Origin: Lutjanus erythropterus
Lineage: Eukaryota > Chordata > Actinopteri > Lutjaniformes > Lutjanidae
Assembly (NCBI GenBank): GCA_020091685.1
Contig: CM034599.1
Coordinates: 1,431,641-1,495,640, forward strand
Direction: 5' to 3'
DNA length: 64,000 nucleotides
Below are positions 26,201 through 35,898 of this stretch, piece after piece. The position numbers and the translations under genes are program-made. Within the stretch, counting starts at the first letter, position 1. The number at the start of each line of letters is the position of its first letter. The notes beneath the pieces were generated by a model that was given only the letters and a program-made list of their open reading frames with translations, was not told the origin of the DNA and did not search any database.

Positions 26201-29200
26201 CTGCAGCATGCCTGGAATTCCAGGATAAGAGAGATGTCAATGTTTTTACTGCCCATTTCCCACAGAGCGGCCGGCCGGGGAGTACAGTTCAGGGTGGGGG
26301 GGGTGGGGGTTCTGTCTAATCTGTTCTATTAACATGTGGGCAGCAGTGATGGGTCCACAGAGTCCACAGCTCACCTGTTTATAGCCAGGGAGAAAGAGAG
26401 CAGAACTGGCCACAGGCCCACACCGAAACCCTACCCCTTCAGGCCAACCCGACACGATATTTATATCAAACAAGACAGGCAGGGGCCCGGGGAGAGGGGG
26501 CGGGGCTGAGATACCAGCAAGACAGGCTGCGAAGACCAGGGACGGACAGAGAGTTTGAGTGACTGGGATAAAACAAATTAAATGATGAGCCAACAGAGAA
26601 ATATTCACATAAAAGTCAAGTCTGACACCTGAATCTACAGTAGAATACACACAGGCTGCACAGACAAAGGATGAAAGAGTGTAACAGCATAAGACAGAAG
26701 CATCTTAGGGTGATCACTTCAAAATAAACACACCTAAAAATACCCTGCCAAGCAGCCCCATATCCGAAAGATGACACGCCCCTCGAGAGAAGGCTGCACC
26801 AAAATAAAAGCACTTCCCCACAGAGCAGTAAATCAGATGACAGCCAGGGGAAAGTCTACAGACTGATGTAACACCCAGTCACTGAGGACACATTCATATC
26901 CACGCATGTGTGAGGACGTATGTCACTGAGTGGCCCTTTGTGCCACAAGACGGGGTAAGACAGGAAGACCCTCAAAGAAAGGTTGTCTTGTCCCTCTTTG
27001 ACTGAAGACATCAAACCATCCTATAGAAGAGCCATTAAACAGCTAAATCTTCATAGATTCAGTCAGAGCTGCCACGATTTATTGATTATTTATCATCTAA
27101 ATCCTTGAGTCAAAGAGAAGAAGAAAAAAGCTCATCATAATCTCCTGAAACGGACAGATTTAAATCGCTTCTTTGTCCAACAAATAATCCAAAACCCAAG
27201 GACAGAGGTTCATGTTTTTGTTGAATCTGGTCAGTTTTGGTTTCAGTACGTGAACTACAGCCCACACGACCAGACGTCCCGTCATCATCACCTACGCGAG
27301 CCGCTTCTCCCTACACTCACAAATGATTGGTTTGTAGACGGCCGCGTGTCTGACATCAGTTCAGCTCATCTTCTTGGAAAATAACTGAAAAATGTCAGCA
27401 GTGTTTGGGTTTTGGACTGTTGGTTGGACAAAAGAAGACATTTAATGATACCACTTTGGGCTCTGAACATCTTAATTAAATAAACAAATAAGGAAAATAA
27501 TTGGCAGATTAATCAATAATGAAAATAACTGTTAGTCGCAGCCCTAAAACACAAATATACTCAATTTACTTTAATGCTAAGATAAATAAAAGCAGCAGGT
27601 TCTCAGATTTGAGAAGTTGCAGCTATAAAATGTTTGACTTTTTTGCTTGAAAAATGGTTTAAATTGTTAATGGAATATTTAAATAGTTGCCATTTATCTG
27701 TTTATTGACTAATCATTGCTGCGTTAAATCAGGGCCTGTGATTAAATATGTCTAAGTGTTTAATACCAGCATTTGGTATTTGACAGTTTTTAATAGACTT
27801 AGTGATATGGACACATTTCAGTCATTATCAATAAGAAACTAAGGTTCAACACACAGCGTTGTGTCAGAGAGGAGTAAATAAACTGAAAATATTCACATTT
27901 AAGAAGCTGAAATCTCAGAATTAAATAGCTGACAACTAATCAATTAATCAGATTATTGCAGTTCTACATTGTTTGGTACAGATCGCTGCAGAAAGCAGAC
28001 CTTTAATAAGTTTTTTGATTGAGATGAGAATAATGATGAAAAAATTAACATTCCCTCTAATATTGCAAATCATATTGCAAGTGCAATATCAGTAAAAAAA
28101 TTAGTGCAACTAGAACTTTTGAAAATAATTCAGCCCTATGAGTAACATTAGAAGACTCCAGCAGATTCCTGCTACATCACTCAGACCTGTCAGGAAAATA
28201 ATCAGCACTGCTCTGTGAGCCAAGTTACAAGGCCAGAGAACAGGATGGTAACGAAACAGAGGAAGGCAGGAGGAAAACTCTGTCCTGTGAGCAGGATTAC
28301 AGCCTGAAGGCCCACAGCTGCTCACTCCACCACTGTTTCGTGGCCTCCAGCAGCTCTGACTCTGCTCATTGTTTTCTGCTGGGTTTCCTGAGGATGTGGG
28401 GCAGGGTCTGTTGCCTGAGCGATGAGGTCAGCCATGCAGCTCTCTCTTCCCCAGACCCAGAACAGGATGGGCGTGGAGGCCGAGAAACAGGACTGATTTA
28501 CAGTCAGGAGCTTCCCTCTAGCTGGTTAGGGCTGGTATGCACTAACCTCACAGCTCTCATGGGGTGATGATAGCTAGTCTGGTAACACTAACTGTGTGCC
28601 GCCGCCCGCCACACTGGGACACAGAAACCACGAAGACCTTCAAAGATCTTCTGGTATGCTGTGTAAACACTGTAAACATTTAAGAGCACGCTGCTTCTAC
28701 AACTCTTCCTCCTGCCTGGACAAACAGACCTTCCTCTGCACGGTGATCAGCTGATACTGTTACAGTGCATCTGACGCACAGCTGTGTGTTTACAGGAGGC
28801 ATGTTTAGCAGGTGCATCTGTCTGTTTCACCTCCTCTAGAAACACATGAGCCTCAGAGAGTCTGCAAAACAGAGCCGAGATGAGGCCTGTCTGCTGTCTG
28901 CTTAGTGTTTCTTCTCAGATGATCAGACTCTTCAGTGTTTTACTCACTCAGCTGAACGTAAATAGGTCTTAAGATTACATTAAGTTTGTCTACAGGGGTG
29001 GGTTGCACCAACTGGTCTTCATTGAGCCTGGTCCTAACTGCAGAGTCAGTCTTGTTAAGACCAGTCTTTAGAATGGACTTCACCTCAGTTGCACCGACCA
29101 GACTTAAGCCTAGTCTTATCAGTGTTCATTCATGTGAATGCTGACTTGCTGATTTGTAACTAGTCATTTCTAATTTGCGGCAACATTATGGAGGATCAAA

Positions 29201-32200
29201 GCCTCCCCTGTTTGACAACCAGTGGCTGCTAGGCTGCTCTGATTCATCTCATTTCAATGGGATCTTCCTCGGTCCATGGCACACCCTTCCACAGGGTTTC
29301 ATTAAAATCAGGCCAGTAGCTTTTCTGTCATCCTGCTGACAGACACACAACAAACAAACAGCAACAAATTACCACACAATGAACCTGGGGTTTTGGGGCC
29401 CCGTGGCCACTTTCCTGCATCAATATTCCAGCCCAGGATTTGATTGGTAATCTGCCAACAGCTGATTTACAACCAAATGGAGAGTGTTCTCCTTTTGGAG
29501 AGTCAGATGTTCTTCTTAATTCAGGCCTGACCCTGCAGCACAATCTCCACTAATCCAGCATGTTCAGTGTTAACCTGCAGACATGGAGCAGGGCATCGAC
29601 AGCCCACTGAGGTCAGTCTGCCTGAATCTCACACAGTCCTGAGGATTTCACAGAGGGCGAGTCTAACTTCATCATACCACGCAAACATGACACACAGGAG
29701 CCAGAGGACAGGATGGTGTGCCACATGTGCTTCAAGAGCCACATCTGGCTGAGGACTCGTCCCTGTGGCTACATCAGTAACGAGAGCGAGGCCAGGCCTG
29801 GCTGCCACCTGGTCTGGACTGTAAAAGACTGATCAGAGACACTATGACTCAGAGGAACACACTGGAGAAGTGCTCGCGCTGCGCTGAGGGAATCCCCTTC
29901 CTCGAGCGTCCAGCAGTGTGGGCAGATCAATATACAAAGAGAGGAGCCTGATCAGGTTTCCAGACACCTCCATGTTGACCTGTCAATCATCAATGAGCCT
30001 CAGAACGAGGGGCTGAGGGGGGGCTGTCAGCTGGGGGGTGACTGGGAGTACAGTAATATTTAGGGAGGAATGTTGGACGGGTTTATCACACAATGTGAGC
30101 AGAAAGGTTTAAAGGAATAGTTCAGATTATTTGAAGTGTGGTTGTATGTGTGGCACTAAGCTCAGAACGCACATATAGATTATTTAAATGAAATTTATGT
30201 AATTTCTAAAATATTTTGGTTTGCTTTTATTTATTTATTTATTCTAAATTTCTAAACTCTGTGCCAGAAAACAACTTTGTCCCAGACAAGAATTCATAAC
30301 TTCAAACAATTTAAAAACTGAGTTAAAATCCTTTAAAATCTAAAACTAACAATACCTACTGATAACAGAGGTATAAAAATGTGCTGTTACAATACGATAA
30401 TATATTACAATATGTTTTTTAATAAAAATGTCGGCTTTTTAAAGTTGTGTCTCTCATTTCCATCAACTCTGTGAGACTTTTGAAAAAACATGATTTAATC
30501 AGGCATAAAACGGGTTAGCTAGGACCTTCGTCTCACTTCCTGGTTTAAAAAAGGTGAGAATACTGCTCAAGCACTGGTAAACGTTCTATTTTTCTACAAA
30601 TTAATTAAAATTATATTGTCATCAGCTGTATTGACTCTGCAGCCCTTCTACATTAAAGCTAAATAACAATTATGTAATAATTAATAATTACCCCCTCAAA
30701 ATACAGTTTTACCCAAATTCTCAGGAATGTGTGGCCTGCAAAACAGAAACGATGTGCTGGTGGGAACGCCAAACCGCCACCGAGGTAAAACACTTAGAAC
30801 TATCCCTTTAAATCATTACAGTAAATCAGTTTAAACTCATTTAACTTCACAGCTCTGTGATCGTCGAGCCACCAGACGACAAAAAGACATTTTTAACAAT
30901 CTCCAGGTGTGTACAGTGACCAGAGGAGCCGTGTTTGAGGAGGGCGGACAGAAACGGACAGCCCTCCCTCTGGTGGCGGCGTGTTCAGGACTCACAGCAG
31001 TGGTAGGAGGCGAGTCACGACCCAGAGAGTATTTGGCCTTGGACCCTGACACACAGTGATGTTCGACATTCCTCAGCAGCCTCGTCCCCTCCCTCAGCCT
31101 GACTGCAGGCTGCCTCTCAACCAACAATCAACCCTTTCAGTGGCCCGTGGCAGGCCGAGCAGCTAACGTGCCCTGGAGGTTTTCTCACAGAAAGCCAAAC
31201 CCAAAATCTGGCCCATCGTCTCTCCGCTGCCTATCTGCTTCAGAACAACAGGACAATAACCGGAGCGTTCCTACAGATTCCTGACACAACCTGTTTATTC
31301 TGAATTAGCAAAGTAAATATAGCAAACTGACCAGCTGCTGAAACTATAACAACAAAATTAGAAGTTCAGAGGTTCAGTGTCAAAGGTCAAGGGCCGATGA
31401 ACTGAAGAGGTGATTGGTTAGTGAGGCACAAAAAATAGATAGCGCTGATAAGACAGCATGGAGCGTAACACAGGCAGTATTAGGGAAGTCACAGTTCTCA
31501 AAATCCACGATACACTTCAGTTTATTGCACTGATGACTTCGCCATTGTTACACTATCAAGTATTGATTTGTAAAGATCAACACATTATTGGTTTTATATC
31601 CTGAGAACTGGCATTCACATTTTCAAATTGTTCTTTAAAAAACAGTCTATATGGGCATGAAACTCAAAAATACAGAATTTTTCCTCCGGGCTGTAAAGCT
31701 GGTTTTGGTGTGAGCTGCAGAGTGTCAGAGATATCAGCTGTAGAGATGTCTGCCTCCTCTCATATGTAATCGAACTAAATGGTACTCAGCCTGTGATGAT
31801 CAAAGCTGTGAAATATTCAAAAATAATGTCTCTAAAAATTTTATATTTTATAATTTTTATTTGCTAAATAAAGATTTTTATTATTAATAATATTCCAAAA
31901 ACATGACTTGGTAACTCGAGATAATCCACAGACCTTTGTGTGAGTGCTTCCTTTCTATTAGAAATAAAGTAGCTCCAGCAGATTCTGCTGCAGAAAGAAA
32001 GTAGTTCCTACATGAAACTGTTCACAATAAGTTCTGTGAATTATTTTGAGTAACTGGGTCGTGATTTCTGGAAAAAAAAACCATAGCTGTTGAGTTTTTC
32101 AGATGTATTATTTTGGTGGTCTGAGCACCACAAGCTGAGGGTCATGAAGCTCCATTATACTGGAGAGAAGGTAAAGTTGATGTCAACATTGTGAAGACAT

Positions 32201-34389
32201 GATGGTACTCGGTACCAGAGATGCAATTCATCTGGACATGACAGAGACAGCATAAACGCTCACAAGAGTGATCTTTTGCTGTTAAACACCAGAGAAAGAA
32301 GAAGTGTGCAGCTGCAGCTCCGCTTCAACTCATCCAGAAGAAAACACAGTGATGCACAGATCTGTCCAGTTAACTCACAGGGCGGCCAGCTTCAGATCAA
32401 CTTTTTCAAAAATGCCACAAGTTACAACTGGTGGGTCACATGACAAATCAGAGATCAGAATATTTGATTCCCACAAAGACCGTGTGCAAATGACCCTTCA
32501 CTAAGCCCCGCCTCCAAACAGCAACTGTCCAATCATAGGTATGAACCACAACTAGGGCTGTCAAGCTTTGTGTTTCTCTCTTTTTGTAAGTCTCTCAATT
32601 ACGTGAAACACAAGATCAAACGTGTGGTGGGATGGATTAAACTCTGTCTTCATCTGCTCTAACATAAACTGCAAACATTAGCATGCGTGGCTAACTAACA
32701 CTAACGCTAGCTGCAGTAACTTCACCTCCAGCCAAACTTGTTAGACACCACTGCATCTGCATTTGTTATGTGTGTGTTGTTACGTGTCGTCTGTGATCAC
32801 GGTCTGTCTCAGTGGATTTCTGTCATCTATCACCATCTGACCAATGTTTGCTGAGATGTAAGCTAGCTTTAGCCTCAGTCTGTTAGCATTAATGTTATAT
32901 CAGGTACGCAGCTGTTAGCTAACTTTACATAAACACTTTCACAGGGTTCTGGTTTTAAAACGTGTCAGATGGAAACATTAAAACATCAGGTGGAGACTCT
33001 CAGCTGACTCAAGTTGAGTTAGCATTAGCATTAGCTCACATCAGCCAGCTACTCTTATGAAATCTGCTTCTGAGTCTTTATTTTAGTGACAAAATCCACC
33101 GTCGTCAGCTGGAAATGAGAATCTGCTTTTGTTTACGTCTCTAATGAATCACAGACCTCTTCAACAATTACTTCCAATTTCGATGTTAAATCTGCCACCG
33201 TTACCATCATAAACGGCATAAATGAGAAAAAAAGGGAAAATGGAAAGTTTGTCAGGCATAGCAACAGTAACTAGGGAGGGCGGTGCTTAGTGAAGGGTCA
33301 GTAGTCCTTCTACCTGTCTCTCCCCCTCAGTCAAACACACATGTTGGCTGCAGCTGCACACAGCTGCACTTTCAGCTCAGCTGATTGTAAACAGGAAAAT
33401 GTAAAAACTTGGGTCAGATAAGTGTCTTTTTTGTTTAATGGAATCTGAATCAACTGTACATCTATTTTAGTAGTGTCATGTTGTTTCTGCCTTTTGCAGG
33501 GAAGTTCAGTGATACTGATTTTCTCAGTGATATTAGGTGATATCTCAGAGACAAATGGTTGCATTACTAATTTGATTTTTCTGTTAGAGACAAAAAAGCT
33601 GCTGGTGAGGATTCTTTTAACATCAATTATTTTAGAATATTTATTAAACATCATTTTATTTGGGATATAATGACTAAGTGGATAAAGGCAAAGAAAATTT
33701 CATCACTTTACTGAATGCTGCCTTTTAAACCTGGAAATGACACATCACAGTATAACAATGTGCCAAATCTATCACGATATCCAGTCTCATATCGCGATAT
33801 ATCGGAGATATTGCCCAGCCCAGCAGAGACGTTATAACGCGAGCAGAGCTCACAGTGATCTGTACTAACAGTCTGAATGAGGAGGAGGCCTGTTGACTCC
33901 AACACTTCAAAGCTGGAATGAGGAGCCTGAGGGCACAAAGTTTAAGTTAAAGTAACGTTAAAGCTCCTCCATGTCAAAATGTCACACAAGTGTCTCCTCC
34001 CTTTGGAAAACAAATTAACCTACAGCAGTTTATTTAACAGCTCACATATTAATATGAGACACACTGACTGACTGCACACAGGACAGTTTAACAGGACGAG
34101 GTGTTGAACTAAAGGCTAGCGATGTCCAGCCGCTAACTTACTACGATGTTTATAAGACTCAAACAAAACGGCTCTAATGTGAAAATACACACCGTGACTC
34201 TGGTGTAACATTTCACACAGAAAACACACAGTTTCATACATGAAGGTGGTTCAGAACGGTTGTTTTTTAACGTTAAATCAGGTCGTTAACAGTTAACTCC
34301 TCCACCCTGCTCCCTGCTCCTCTCTGATGGCTGTAAAAACACACAGCAGCGGTTTGAAAACGGCGTCAGGACTCACCTAAATCGTCCAT
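6462..34389 (-). CDS. pxn: Paxillin, long form (14 coding exons)
   Basis: Paxillin is a focal-adhesion scaffold that binds FAK, vinculin and parvin through LD motifs and is anchored through four C-terminal LIM domains. Coding exons on the minus strand: 34389-34377, 17432-17224, 15809-15724, 15624-15485, 14015-13832, 13279-13165, 13051-11813, 10664-10398, 10284-9871, 9755-9594, 8681-8508, 8422-8341, 8234-8086 and 6728-6462. Every junction keeps phase, giving 3,501 nt and 1,166 residues. The order is LD1 ([13 protein letters not shown]), Tyr-31-type DETPYS, Tyr-118-type EDHVYSFP, LD2 ([10 protein letters not shown]), LD3 (ESLLDELEG), LD4 ([13 protein letters not shown]), the large extra block of exons 7-9 (residues 250-889), LD5 ([16 protein letters not shown]), then LIM1-4. 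Skipping exons 7-9 leaves 526 residues in frame, close to the usual paxillin of about 557. Both forms are probably made. Confidence 0.95.
8086..8234 (-). CDS. pxn: pxn exon 13: LIM2-LIM3
   Basis: A 149-nt exon encoding [40 protein letters not shown] and WHPECFVCR. The donor is taken as CAGG followed by GTCTGT, because that makes the Arg codon and restores phase into exon 14. It ends LIM2 and begins LIM3. Confidence 0.93.
8341..8422 (-). CDS. pxn: pxn exon 12: LIM2
   Basis: An 82-nt exon encoding [20 protein letters not shown] and GSFFGPEG. This is the middle of LIM2. The acceptor is CTCTTCAG and the donor is AAG followed by GTACTG. Confidence 0.95.
8508..8681 (-). CDS. pxn: pxn exon 11: LIM1-LIM2
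   Basis: A 174-nt exon encoding [40 protein letters not shown] and [18 protein letters not shown]. It finishes LIM1 and opens LIM2, with all zinc-ligand His and Cys residues present. It is nearly identical to mammalian paxillin. Confidence 0.96.
9594..9755 (-). CDS. pxn: pxn exon 10: LD5 and start of LIM1
   Basis: A 162-nt exon encoding [19 protein letters not shown], the LD5 helix [16 protein letters not shown], and [16 protein letters not shown], the first zinc-binding Cys pair of LIM1. Canonical paxillin joins LD4 (exon 6) directly or via a short exon to this point. Confidence 0.95.
9871..10284 (-). CDS. pxn: pxn exon 9: polyproline alternative exon
   Basis: A 414-nt phase-0 exon (residues 752-889). 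Its middle is a long polyproline block around 10085-10170 with [13 protein letters not shown] runs, suited to SH3, WW or EVH1/profilin ligands. It ends with [17 protein letters not shown]. The acceptor is CCTCCTCAG. The only donor that keeps frame and looks reasonable is CAG followed by GCACGA, a GC donor. Confidence 0.8.
10398..10664 (-). CDS. pxn: pxn exon 8: basic alternative exon
   Basis: A 267-nt phase-0 exon (residues 663-751) encoding [20 protein letters not shown], then a basic stretch, [20 protein letters not shown] and [16 protein letters not shown]. The [12 protein letters not shown] part looks like a short amphipathic helix. It has a clean acceptor (CACTGTAG) and the donor AAG followed by GTTGGC. 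It is not in the canonical 557-residue paxillin, and I do not know its function. Confidence 0.82.
11278..11440. mobile_element. Short element with hAT-like inverted ends
   Basis: The stretch begins CAGGGGTCTTCAAAGTGGGG and ends in 'actttgagatccctg'. The two ends form an imperfect terminal inverted repeat of about 15 bases starting CAGGG, typical of non-autonomous hAT elements. The flanking 8 bases match only partly as a target duplication. It lies in the intron between pxn exons 7 and 8. Confidence 0.5.
11813..13051 (-). CDS. pxn: pxn exon 7: giant alternative exon with LD-like helix
   Basis: A single phase-0 to phase-0 exon of 1,239 nt (413 codons, residues 250-662) between LD4 and LD5. It is rich in Ser, Pro and Thr and probably disordered. 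It contains an extra LD-like segment, [16 protein letters not shown], near residues 506-521, and a Thr-Pro repeat near residues 604-633. The acceptor is TCTTCCAG at 13052 and the likely donor is CAC followed by GTATGT at 11812. I recall that predicted long vertebrate paxillin isoforms carry a comparable exon here. The frame is open for the full length, which argues for coding use. Confidence 0.85.
13165..13279 (-). CDS. pxn: pxn exon 6: LD4
   Basis: A 115-nt exon encoding [20 protein letters not shown] and then SLSDFK. This is LD4, which binds FAK and the GIT/PIX complex. It ends in phase 0, the same phase as the starts of exons 7 and 10, so the three exons between can be skipped cleanly. Confidence 0.95.
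13832..14015 (-). CDS. pxn: pxn exon 5: LD3
   Basis: A 184-nt exon encoding residues of about 150-211, with [20 protein letters not shown] and [12 protein letters not shown]. This is the LD3 region of paxillin. The acceptor is TCCACAG and the donor is CAG followed by GTACTC. Confidence 0.94.
14297..14610. mobile_element. Miniature element family A, near-complete copy
   Basis: It begins 'gggctgcaactaatatcaat' and includes 'tttggtccataaaac', 'agatgacgtcctcaaatg', 'aagatattcagtttactg' and 'ttcacatttaagaaactg'. The same ordered blocks recur at 16902-17155, 22248-22490, 48270-48560 and 53355-53575. It lies in the intron between pxn exons 4 and 5. Next to it (14635-14760) is a second short repeat ending 'gttcagccctag', which recurs at about 28015-28138. 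Confidence 0.7.
15485..15624 (-). CDS. pxn: pxn exon 4: LD2
   Basis: A 140-nt exon encoding [11 protein letters not shown] and then [19 protein letters not shown]. The latter is the LD2 motif, the main FAK/vinculin-binding helix, almost unchanged from mammals. The splice sites are CCTCAG and CAG followed by GTACAC. Confidence 0.95.
15724..15809 (-). CDS. pxn: pxn exon 3
   Basis: An 86-nt exon encoding [20 protein letters not shown], then HVEEDHVYS. The end corresponds to the EEEHVYSFP region holding Tyr-118 of paxillin. The acceptor is CTCTGCAG and the donor is CAG followed by GTAACC. The Ser-rich first half is poorly conserved. Confidence 0.9.
16370..16402. repeat. Short tandem repeat, 7-bp unit CCAGGAA
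   Basis: Between 16370 and 16402 the unit ACCAGGA is repeated four to five times in tandem within pxn intron 2. It is a small minisatellite with no coding role seen. Confidence 0.85.
16902..17155. mobile_element. Miniature element family A copy in pxn intron 2
   Basis: It contains 'gattgcaaccaattattttc', 'catgtcttgttttacccac', 'aagatattcagtttactg' and 'cattcaagaaactggaatc' in the family order. It lies immediately downstream in transcription of pxn exon 2, about 70 bases from the donor. Confidence 0.65.
17224..17432 (-). CDS. pxn: pxn exon 2: LD1 and Tyr-31-type site
   Basis: The exon encodes residues 5-74, including [28 protein letters not shown] (the Tyr-31-type Crk-binding site) and the SH3-ligand-like proline run [10 protein letters not shown]. 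The acceptor is TCTTTCAG at its 5' end and the donor is CAG followed by GTACGT. It matches vertebrate paxillin closely. Confidence 0.95.
18335..18435. mobile_element. Partial family A element
   Basis: It carries 'gacattttatggaccaaac', 'taatggattaatcagcaaaa' and 'gattaattgcagccct', which is one end of the family in reverse orientation. It is truncated. Confidence 0.55.
21935..21964. repeat. (ATC)n trinucleotide repeat
   Basis: About ten ATC units lie in pxn intron 1. Read on the minus strand they give the poly-Asp frame at this spot, which is not a gene. Confidence 0.95.
22248..22490. mobile_element. Miniature element family A copy
   Basis: It begins 'agggccacaactaacaataa' and carries 'cctcaaatgtcttgttttgt', 'aagatattcagtttactg' and 'gtttttttttagttgcagct'. 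Both outer ends resemble the family's gctgcaact ends in opposite orientation, so the whole element has inverted ends. Confidence 0.65.
22920..23093. mobile_element. Repeat ending in 'ttttgggtggattatccctt'
   Basis: The stretch contains 'aactggtcaccattcactta' and ends 'cattttcatttttgggtgga...tccctttaag'. A second copy is at about 36640-36757 ('ttttgggtgaactatccctt'). The end resembles the right end of the element at 30108-30812. Confidence 0.5.
23157..23200. repeat. (AC)22 microsatellite
   Basis: An uninterrupted AC dinucleotide run in pxn intron 1. Confidence 0.97.
23897..24650. mobile_element. Foldback-type repeat with 41-bp inverted arms
   Basis: An arm at about 24118-24160 ('ttgttgtgagcagtttcatg...') returns in reverse complement at about 24597-24638 ('...catgaaaccgctcacaacaa'), with one mismatch across about 41 bases. 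Related sequence occurs at about 25840-26015, 31690-32165 and 54835-55140, including 'agagatatcagctgtagaga' and 'taggaactactggctttctg'. It is a dispersed fish repeat; I cannot name the family. Confidence 0.5.
27064..27545. mobile_element. Family A-related element
   Basis: It starts 'cagagctgccacgatttatt' and ends 'cagattaatcaataatgaa...gttagtcgcagccct', so its two ends are inverted relatives of each other. The core differs from other family A copies. A truncated copy follows at about 27855-27965. Confidence 0.5.
30108..30812. mobile_element. 705-bp element with TTTAAAGG inverted ends
   Basis: The left end TTTAAAGGAATAGTTCAG and the right end (reverse complement) TTTAAAGGGATAGTTCTA form an imperfect inverted repeat. 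TTAA lies at both edges, which would suit a piggyBac-like insertion, but that is inference. There is no open reading frame inside, so it would be non-autonomous. Confidence 0.5.
32491..33300. mobile_element. 810-bp non-autonomous element with 25-bp inverted ends
   Basis: The left end TGACCCTTCACTAAGCCCCG is mirrored at the right by a segment whose reverse complement is TGACCCTTCACTAAGCACCG. The match continues through GCC for about 25 bases with one or two mismatches. The interior has several gttagcattagc-type motifs but no transposase. I could not find a clear target-site duplication. Confidence 0.65.
33715..33840. repeat. Dispersed repeat with 'atatcgcgatatatcgg'
   Basis: Contains 'ctcatatcgcgatatatcgg' and 'attgcccagcccagc'. 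Similar 'cacgatatga' and 'gacaatatatc' material occurs near 38460-38510 and 19545-19620. It is a fish repeat fragment of unknown family. Confidence 0.4.
34377..34389 (-). CDS. pxn: pxn exon 1 (coding part), start codon
   Basis: ATG GAC GAT TTA G is followed by a GTGAGT donor. It encodes MDDL plus the first base of Asp and begins LD1. It is 13 coding bases long, too short for ORF finding. Identity is secured by the perfect phase join to exon 2 ([20 protein letters not shown]). Confidence 0.92.
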
Positions 34390-34565
34390 GTTGTGTGTCC
34401 GTCTTCAGTCTGTAGCAGTCTGGTGTTTGTTGAGCCTCAGCACTGATTAGAAACTCTCAGTTTTCCTTTCAGAACTTCTCCTCTGACCTGCTGCTGCTGT
34501 CTGAAGTTGGACTCTCACAGCTCTCGTGAACGCGCTTCAATGTGTGCATGTGTACTTTACCAGAG
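34390..34565 (-). promoter_or_regulatory. pxn: pxn 5' UTR and promoter region
   Basis: Upstream of the pxn start codon the sequence becomes richer in CpG (around 34525-34585, including gcgcgcgcc). No TATA box is visible, so a CpG-type promoter with transcription starting at about 34500-34565 is likely. A run of gat triplets (34593-34620) lies just beyond. Confidence 0.45.
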
Positions 34566-34910
34566 CGCGCGCCGCAGGACTGACGCTCTGTGATGATGAT
34601 GATGGTGATGATGATGATGAGCGACACCTAGCGGCCAGAACACGGAGTTACAGATTTAACATACAGACACAAGGCCTGTTTCCAAAGTGATCCTTAAACT
34701 AAGAATATTCAAATCACACAATCAAACCTGCTGCGGCTTTTAAATGACCTTTATTTTGAAAGATAGAACCGGGCGTATCTTTATGATTTTATATTAGAGA
34801 TTTTATTATTTTAAAGTTCTATTTTATTATAATCTATTTTTCTATTATTAATATTATTAAAAACAAATGGGAAAAAATATTATTTTCTTGTCTTTTATCA
34901 CTTATTAATC

Positions 34911-35578
34911 ATTAATCCCTGTATCAAAGTATTGTCATATTCTGAACAGGAGACTTGGTGCCCTCCAGTGGCCACAGTCTGTAACTACAAGTGCATTTTA
35001 ATAAAGCTAGACGGAATTACATTAACACAACGTCCGGTTCTGTAATTCAAAATAAAAGTAATTAAAACAGCAGCTGTTTTGATTTTCTAATTTGAATATT
35101 TCTAGCTAAAGTATCACTTTGTAAACGTTTCTGACTTGATAGTGTTGAACAACTTGCTTGTATAAAGATGGATGAAACGTAATAAAGCCTTTTTACTGAG
35201 GAACAATCCAGAAAGAGAGTAAGATTACGCCTGCAACTAGGGAGACTACTCCTGTTAACTATGCTGTTAGCTAACTGGAAGACTTTTTTTTCCCTTTTTT
35301 TTAACCCACCTTTATTGAAGTGTGTAAAAATTATATTAAATTCAAACATGACATGAAGCAGTATGAAACACTTCTTATACAGACCACGGCCAAGCAGCAA
35401 TTTATTTATTTATTTAATTGATTATTAAGTATTAATTCCTGTATCAAAGTATTATTATATTCGGAACAAGAGTGTTGGTGCCCTCCAGCGGCCACAGTCA
35501 GAAACTACAACTAATATTAATAAAGCTAGACAGAATTACATTCACACAACATCCGGTTCTATGATCCAGAATAAAAGA
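34911..35578. repeat. Direct duplication of about 150 bp, 520 bp apart
   Basis: 34911-35060 and 35431-35578 are diverged copies in the same orientation. Both contain 'gtatcaaagtatt', 'ggtgccctccag', 'ggccacagtc', 'taataaagctagac' and 'tccggttct' in order. This lies in the pxn-ctu1 intergenic interval. Confidence 0.8.
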
Positions 35579-35838
35579 TATTACAAGTGAATAAAATAAA
35601 ATTAGAATAATTTTAAAAAAGTCAGATTATTATTATTGTTATTAATAATAATAATAACAACTGTCAATCATTATTATTTATTACTATCATAGAAAGTGTT
35701 TTACTAAATTAAAATATTCAATAGAACCTTTCAGTAAATATTCAAGTGATGATAAATGAAAACAAGATAAGTGACTAATTTGAAAGATCTCTTCCCATGT
35801 AAAACACAACAAATGTGGTTCATTCTAAAATTTCATAA

Positions 35839-35844
35839 TTTATT
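35839..35844 (-). terminator. ctu1: ctu1 polyadenylation signal
   Basis: TTTATT on the plus strand reads AATAAA on the minus strand, about 55 bases after the ctu1 stop codon. This gives a short 3' UTR. Confidence 0.6.
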
Positions 35845-35898
35845 TCATTTCATCATCTTCATCTTGTGGTAAAATAAAACAGTGGATAATAATAATTG

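Larger units (their letters stand above)
17433..34376 (-). other. pxn: pxn intron 1 (about 17 kb), no gene seen
   Basis: This large first intron separates the 13-base coding exon 1 from exon 2. I looked for coding exons on both strands and found none I could support. It holds many repeats, listed separately: family A elements, a (CA)22, an (ATC)n, foldback elements and two larger inverted-ended elements at 30108-30812 and 32491-33300. The open frames within it are short and mostly run through repeats or AT-rich DNA. Enhancers may be present but cannot be told from one sequence. Confidence 0.8.

Noticed and set aside
26246..26650. 134-codon minus-strand frame
   Set aside because: It has no recognisable domain, lies inside pxn intron 1, and its composition follows the local GC-rich patch. 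Probably chance.
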